From positions 496,001-560,000 of the forward strand of contig CP087217.1 of the NCBI GenBank assembly GCA_020912385.1: a stretch of 64,000 bases of DNA, written 5' to 3'. This stretch comes from Neofusicoccum parvum (lineage: Eukaryota > Ascomycota > Dothideomycetes > Botryosphaeriales > Botryosphaeriaceae). The position numbers and the translations under genes are program-made. Shown in pieces: positions 57,501-64,000 of the stretch. Every line of letters begins with the position of its first letter. Position 1 is the first letter of the stretch. The notes beneath the pieces were generated by a model. That model had not been told where the DNA came from, did no database searches, and worked only from the letters and a program-made list of their open reading frames with translations.

Positions 57501-60500
57501 ATGCCACTAGCCGGCGATCCTTTGGACTGGAGTGTCGACGAGGTTGTCGACGCATTATGCAGGTCTACGGACTGGTGGAAGGAGGGCAGGTCCAACTCAA
57601 TCCTGCCAGACCCAAATACGTTCGAAACGATCCTACGGGATGAAGAGATCAACGGCTACGCCCTACTGACCTACCTTACCGATCAAACTTTGAAAGAAGA
57701 ATTCGGAATCAAGACTATCGGTAGGCGCACGACTGTTTTGTGGGCCATTGACAAGCTTCGTGAACAGTCGCCAAAGTACGCTGAGCGCTTGGCTGCTCAG
57801 CGATCAATTTTCACCGGTCAGTCACCAAGCACTGCAGGGGTACCTTCAATTTATGGTCATGTCGTCACTCCTTGGCTGGGTAACCTACCTCCGGCTTCTC
57901 TGGCCACTCCAACATATGAGAGCACCCCTTTGCCCACTGTCCTAGAGACCGAAGAAGGGACAGAAATAGCAGTGGGATCCAACAAGCGTCCCGGAGAAAC
58001 GATCGTTCAAGATGGAGACGGAAGAAAGCGGCGCAAGCTCCTTTTGGCTGAGCCATCTACAGCTCTCGTACCGCCGCATGCTCTGGATGGGCAAGTCAAG
58101 ACTGCCTCTACCTGTCGTCAAAAGAAGTTTCCTGTAGACTTGATCTTCTACGGTGATGCTACTTTCGGTCAGGTTCTCGAGGATGATGATGACTTAGAGT
58201 TTCAGCACCATGGCGAAGTCCCTGCTGCCATGGGCTCATACGTCTACCGTCAGTTCTTCCATTTTATCCGCAGTTCTGAACGCAAAGAGCTCCCGCAGGA
58301 TGGCAAGAAGATCGTTGCCATCCACCCATACCGTTCAACCATCCTCCCCTCGAATCACCCTCGGTCTGCCACGGTGATTGAAGCCGATAGCCATAGTGCC
58401 AGAGCCACCAGGCAAGATGCTCTAAGATTGCACGGCAGCATTCCCTTTGACAGCAGTATTCCGTACAAAGACAACGATCATCATGAGTGGTACTCGCTTG
58501 CTGAGAAGTGGAGTAAGGACGACGATAAAGTTCTCCCAGCTCTGGGGGACTCTGACGAAGAAGAGTACAGTTCGTCATTCGAAGCAGAACTGGAAGCTGA
58601 GGAGCGTGAGAGGGCATTGGAAGAGTTCAGGCGCGAGCAACCGCGATTGAGCAAGGAAGAGGTCTCGGCAATCATCCAAGAAAGGATTGAAGAGCTTGTG
58701 GATATCTGGAAGCGTAAGAAACTCCCTCGACTTCAGCCAAAGGCGAGAGTGGTCTGGAGGAAAGGCCAGCGGTCCCGAGGAAGATTGTTACTACGTGGAA
58801 TGGCGGAAGAAAGGGTCAAGAAAATCAGCCATCGCCTGGAAAAGCTCAAGGATGCGATTGTAGGCGAAGTGTGGCACAAGAAGGTCGAAGTCCTGAAGCA
58901 GTGTGCCACTTTGGAGGAAAGCGTGTCGCAAAGAGAGGAAGAACTCTGGCGTATGTCCATATGGGATCTCAAGGTCGAACCGGCTCGTGCTTCTGCTCCG
59001 ACAGCCCCCAGACGTCCCAGTAATAAGCGCGCCAAAACCGACGGCAAGGATCTTGGCGAGGAAGCCGGCGATTGGGTAAACAGCGACTCGGAAACGGAAT
59101 CCGACGGCCTGGAGGATTTCGTCGAGATTGACCAGGATATCAAGGAGACTACACCTGAACAGTCGCCCGCACCTCTTGCTCCGGATTCCCTGGATGAAGT
59201 TAGTGACCTGGACCCTGCGCTGGATGTGGTCAGCATGACAGGCGCCTCAAGAGAAGAGGATTCTGGGGGAATCGGAGCCCAGGACATTGACATTGACCTC
59301 ATGGATGGTCCGGCAACCGGACTAGACCCGGATCTATCACCCACTACGCCGAAGCATGCGCGGATACCCAAGCCGGAATCTGCTCCACGCTCGGCACACT
59401 CCGTGATTGACCTTACCGCGCTTTCTGACGGTTCAGAACCTCTGAGTCCGACTCCCTTCCTAAGACCTGCTATGTCAAAGCCGTCTGTTACTCCAGGGTC
59501 TCAGATCTCTGGTCCTCGCTACGGAGGAGACCCCGAACAATCTACGATCGCTGAAATAATGACCTGGACCGTCGATGAGTTGCAGGAACGCTCCGACAAG
59601 AAGAGACTGGTGCTAAAAATTCTTCGCACAAACATGAGCGCGAAGGAATACAAGCAGATGAGACGCCATGTCACGTCAGTGACTATCAAGACGCTGCGAG
59701 ATCACTTGCGGCAGGCCATGGAGGCTATCTGCTGTGGTGGACGTCCACCTGGCACTGAGGATAAAGAATGGGATATCCTTGTCGGACTTGCCAGACTCTA
59801 CGGGTGCTGGAGTAAAGTACGCTTCAAGTACTGGCAGATGAAGCTTGAGAAATATGCTTCGATTCTTGCCAAATTGTTGAAGACACTCGACACTGCGGGA
59901 TCCAAGCGCGAGCTAGATGTATTCTTCACGTTTGTCGTTCGTATTCTCAAGAAATTCCCGAGCCAAAAGTCTGACTCGGTCTCCGTTGGTAAGTACTCAA
60001 TCGGCCTACTATGTACATCAAAACTCTTATTAATGCATTGTAGAACCACCATCGCGACAAGAAGACAACGACGAGCCCATTGCAGCAGATACACCCCACA
60101 AGAAACGAAAGAGGAAAGTGATGCAGAGTGCGTCGGCTCTAAGTCTACGCAAAAGTGCACAAAAACGTGCCGAAGCTCAAGTCGAGAAGGAGAGGATTTT
60201 CCAAGAACGTATCAGTTCTTCACAATCGAATTCGGATCGTCTTATTGTGAACCCGGGCGAATTTGGCAAGGACGGAGCAATCTACATCCACCCATCAATC
60301 GGGTCAAGGATAAAAACTCATCAGGTCGAAGGAGTCAAGTTCATGTGGCGTGAGTTGGTCGAGGCTGGACACACGGATCCTCAGGGCTGTCTTTTAGCAC
60401 ACACCATGGGACTGGGCAAGACGATGCAAACGTAAGTAAATCATCTCATCGCGAAATACTAGTAAGACTAATTGACGTAGTATCACTCTCCTGGTAACTA

Positions 60501-63362
60501 TCGCGGAAGCTGCGGGGTCACCGGATGAACATGTCCGATCGCAGATCCCCCAGGAACTACGCCGCATGCAGGTACTTATCCTCTGCCCGGCATCTCTGGT
60601 CAACAATTGGTTGGATGAGTTGCATGAGTGGATTCCGGAGTCCACATCAAAGAAGATCGGAGTCATTCGAGAGATCAATGCCGAGATCGCAATTGACAAG
60701 CGACTACAGCGAATTCATAAGTGGCACCGGAAAGGTGGTATTCTGGTCATGTCTTACGAGATGCTCCGTACCCTTCTTAGCGAGAAGCAACCATCGAAGT
60801 TCTCAGAAGAAGAACGAGGAACAATCGAGCGGAGACTGCTTGATGGTCCTTCCATCATCATTGCCGATGAAGCTCACAGATTGAAGACTTCGAACAGCTC
60901 TCTCCGACATATTGTTGAGAGATTCGAGTCGAAGAGCAGAGTGGCATTGACAGGCTCTCCTTTAGCGAACAATCTTGTTGAGTACTGGTCTATGATCGAC
61001 TGGATCTCTCCCGGATTCTTGGGGAGCCAGAAAGAGTTCAGAGCCCACTTTGTGGAGCCTATCGAGGAAGGACTCTATAAGGACAGCTCCCCCTACGAAC
61101 ATCGGAAAGCTCTCAAGAAGCTGCGTGTTCTGAAGAGCGAGATAGGCCCCAAGATCAATCGTGCGGATATCACAGTTCTCAAGGACGACCTGAAACCGAA
61201 GGTTGAGTTCCTCATCACCGTACCGCTCACTGATCTGCAAGAGAGGCTCTACAAGCTCTGTGTACAGAATCTCACCGCTAAACGCAAGGACAAAGTCAGC
61301 AATTCGAGGATATGGCAATGGATCCACGTACTGACCATGCTGTGCAACCATCCGGCTGCGTTTCTCAAAAGGCTGAAGAATATGCAGCTCCAGTCTGAGA
61401 AGCCAAACCAAGTTGCCGTGGAAGAAAGCGAATCCACTGACCAGCCAGACCTGTCAATGGACGACCAAGGGACCTTGGACCCACAGGCCGACCTGTCTCC
61501 CGACTTTATCGAACAAGCGATATCGTTATTTGATGTAGCGCAGAATCCTGAGTCGCCACACCACTCTTTCAAGACAGAGATACTCATGGGAATCCTTGAG
61601 ACTGCCAGGGAAGCCGATGACCAAGTACTTGTATTTTCGCAACACATCCCAACTCTGGATTACTTGGAGAATCTGCTACGGAAGGAGAAGCACCGCTTCA
61701 TACGCTTAGATGGAAAGACGAAGATGGCACATCGACCTGAGCTCTTGGAGAAGTTCAACAAAGGTGATTTCGATGTTTTCCTCATATCCACCAGAGCTGG
61801 AGGGACGGGCTTCAATATGCCGGGTGCCAACCGGGTAGTGATCTTCGATTTTGGGTTTAATCCTCAGAATGAAGAGCAAGCCATTGGCCGAGCGTATCGT
61901 ATTGGGCAGAAGAAAGAAGTCTTCGTCTACCGCATGCTTGCTGGAGGCACTTTTGAGCCGAAGGTGTGGAACAAGGCGCTTTTTAAGACCCAGCTTGCGT
62001 CAAGGGTAGTCGATACCAAGAACCCGGAGAGACACGCAGAAAAGATGAGAGACTACTTCTTCGACCCGAAACCGGTGGAGCAGCAAGACCTAGCAGAACA
62101 CCAGGGCAAAGACAAAAGGGTTTTAGACAAGATCCTTGCAAAGCGCGATCAAGGCCAAGACCCTGGCATTCGCGCTATCACTACTACGGAGACTTTGATG
62201 ACAGAGGATCTGGATGCCGCCTTGAATGAGCAGGAGAAGGAAGAGGTGAAGAAAATGATTGAAGCTGAGAGGCTTCGTAAAGAGGACCCGAGAGCATGGG
62301 AGCAGTACCTGAAAGCCAACCCTGGCATCGATGACAGCAATCGCGGTGGGCCACATGGCGCCATCCAAAGAGTTTTATTTCAGGAAGCTGCTGACCGGAA
62401 CGGAGCCCCTCCGCTACCTATTGTCCCGTCATCTCAACCAATGCTGAGACCATTCATCGAATTCGGCGCTGTACCTTCCGGCACTGCACCTACCCGGATC
62501 ACTGCTCCAGGAGAAGCCAATACAGGTTTTGTTCAAGGATCCCCTCAGCTGGATGGTATTCTCTCGTCAGATGGTGGAATCAACAATGCCGCCCCATCCC
62601 CTGCAAGCATGAGGCGTCAGTTTCCCCTTAAGCCTGCTCTGAGAAAAGCAACTGAACCTGCTCTACGCAAGAATCGGGAGTCCAGTCCAATAGAGGTCCC
62701 ACATTCGATCTCAAGAGAGACTCGAGAACATGCTCCAAGAAACGCTTCCGAGCCACGTGCACCTATTCCCAACGAGCGCGGTCGCAGCATAAGCCCAGAG
62801 CTTGGAGATGATCCACCTTCAGATGCCGGTGTCAATAATTCCGGACCATCTTTGCCCAGCATGAGCGCTCCGGCCTCGGTTTCCAAGGTGTCCTCGTCGT
62901 TCGCAACTAGGCCTAATCTACCAATGCAGGCCGATCCTGCTGACTTGGTGTCTACTGACGGGTTTCTGAGCCCATCGCGTCCGCGCCGTCAGACAAGTCC
63001 TCCTTATCGTGGCAGTCAAATCAAGACACCAGGCCATTTCATGTCATCTGCAAATTACCGTGGGGAGCAGAGTTCTGCAGGCGCCAAGCCTGATAGGTCC
63101 CTGACGTCCCCTCCAAACAGAGAGGTAGAGAGCTCTATCGATAATCATTTCAACACTTTCAAGTCCGGTACCACTGACCATTCTTAATCACCAGAGATCA
63201 CAACTGAGGAAGCGGGACGAAAGCCAAGTGGAGGAAAAGTTGGCGACGCCAGTCGGCCGGTCTAAGGCTAGCCACCATGGCGCCCAGAGGCCTACGCGGC
63301 CTTCGATCTCTTCAAGCGCAAGGAAGCGTGAACTATACATCAACCTCTCCGATGATGAATGA
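57501..63362 (+). CDS. SAM-domain SNF2 ATPase, Rad54/ATRX-like
   Basis: Four exons, 57,501-59,988, 60,044-60,431, 60,481-63,124 and 63,195-63,362, encode 1895 aa. Introns are 55, 49 and 70 nt. The last junction (GAG|GTAGAG, then ACTGACC and ACCAG) matters: reading through it stops at 63,187, whereas splicing adds 55 residues ending KRELYINLSDDE. A SAM-like module occupies residues about 8-90 (LDWSVDEVVDALC, INGYALLTYLTDQTLKEEFGI). A charged coiled region follows, then VIDLTALSDGS. The ATPase has LAHTMGLGKTMQ (Walker A about 950-957), DEAH at about 1088-1091, STRAGGTGFNMPGANRVV and QAIGRAYRIGQKK. HTMGLGKT is typical of the Rad54/ATRX/ARIP4 branch, which remodels chromatin or clears DNA-bound proteins. 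SAM suggests oligomerisation. The C-terminal 400 residues are disordered. No yeast ortholog is assigned. Confidence 0.88.
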
Positions 63363-64000
63363 GGCTGCGAGAGTGAATGATGGGGCGGAAGGAAAACCAC
63401 ATGGCTTACTTTGACGAGAAAAGGGAACATGGCAGAAGTACGGCTTTCTTTTTACTTTCGAAGCAGTAGATTTATACGATGGGGTAAGGGGTCATATGAC
63501 ATCTTAGCTCGAAACGGCATTATATGGAGTTACAGGGCGGTGGCGCTTTTAGGGTGTGCTGACAAGAAGGCGGGCTAATTGCTTGCATTTGCTGGGAGGC
63601 GCGCTGGCTTTGATACCCATCTAGCTTAAGTATGGCTCGTTCTCTCTTACTTTCTTTCTTTCCTTCCTCGATCCGAGTAGCAGTGCTTGGTAAAGTGATC
63701 ACAGAGGAGAAAATGATATTCCTGTAATTCGTTAGTTCAAAACCAGGACTGGTATCCAGAAGCAAGTGTTTGACTGAATGTAGGTGCTGAAGCCGCACGA
63801 AAACGCTTTGAATGTCCGCCACTGGGTACAGAATTGAAAGATTAATCTAGACAGCTTTGATGGATGCTCTGAGAGACTTTAGCATTCGTCCGAATGCTTC
63901 AACTACCCCCTGCTGGAAACTATCTAGACTCATTCCATCCTGCTGGTGGTCTTCACGCTGGCCCTCGGCTGCACTCGGTATCGTCTTGAGTGGAAGCTAC
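63363..64000. other. Downstream spacer at the right edge
   Basis: 3' sequence of the SAM-SNF2 gene, a pyrimidine run at 63,640-63,670 (CTTT repeats), and a collapsed copy of the palindromic element. No gene is supported before the window ends. Confidence 0.5.
63879..63909. repeat. Collapsed copy of the palindromic element (copy E)
   Basis: AGCATTCG-TC-CGAATGCT followed by TCAACTACCCC. These are the outer ends of the two arms of the family fused with nearly all of the interior missing, forming a short perfect palindrome. The right end matches copy B, whereas the left outer end is not recognisable. Confidence 0.6.

Overview
This is a 64-kb window of a filamentous ascomycete (Pezizomycotina) nuclear genome, most likely a dothideomycete, although the class is only an inference. 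Introns are short (45-115 nt, a few of 190-240 nt) with GT-AG ends and CTAAC/CTGAC-like branch sites. Untranslated spacers are long. The gene set includes a SWI/SNF ATPase with QLQ, HSA and bromodomain, ribosomal protein uL2 of exactly 254 aa, His6, glutathione synthetase, Erf4, Faf1 and a NACHT-TPR NLR. Gene models here were built by hand from splice-site logic, and every exon junction was checked for phase.

Layout. Positions 1 to about 11,750 are GC-rich and hold no gene I can support. They carry a 23-unit heptanucleotide array at 3,299-3,459 and smaller microsatellites. At about 11,750 the composition changes abruptly to an AT-rich island reaching about 15,300. Inside it is a three-exon gene for a single-domain retropepsin-like protein (13,880-15,069). 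An intron-containing tRNA-Met (15,985-16,089, minus) and an HPP-family membrane protein (16,945-17,970) follow.

From 19.7 to 35.8 kb is an ordinary housekeeping block: SNF2/STH1-type remodeler (minus), BAR-domain protein (minus), RPL2 (minus), a DDT/WHIM1-like chromatin protein (plus), FAF1 (minus) and HIS6 (plus). FAF1 and HIS6 share a 243-bp divergent promoter. From 36.1 to 43.6 kb lie a secreted arylsulfatase and a 1463-aa NLR, both minus. The NLR is followed directly by a decayed paralog fragment and is bracketed by copies of a short repeat. After a 3-kb gap come ERF4 (minus), a TMEM198-like multispanning protein with a long cytosolic tail (minus), another 2-kb GC-rich stretch, GSH2 (minus), and divergently from GSH2 a 1895-aa SAM-domain SNF2 ATPase of the Rad54/ATRX-like type (plus).

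The most notable unexplained structure is a dispersed family of about 85-bp palindromic elements (MITE-like). There are four nearly full-length copies (18,861-18,946; 33,365-33,448; 38,857-38,940; 43,871-43,957) plus at least one collapsed and one degenerate copy. All lie in intergenic spacers and share an arm containing GAAGCATTCGTCCGGATGCA. Two flank the NLR and its relic, which marks that interval as the dynamic part of the window. There is no operon-like pathway: the genes are independent, with three related by theme to chromatin and two (FAF1, RPL2) to ribosomes.
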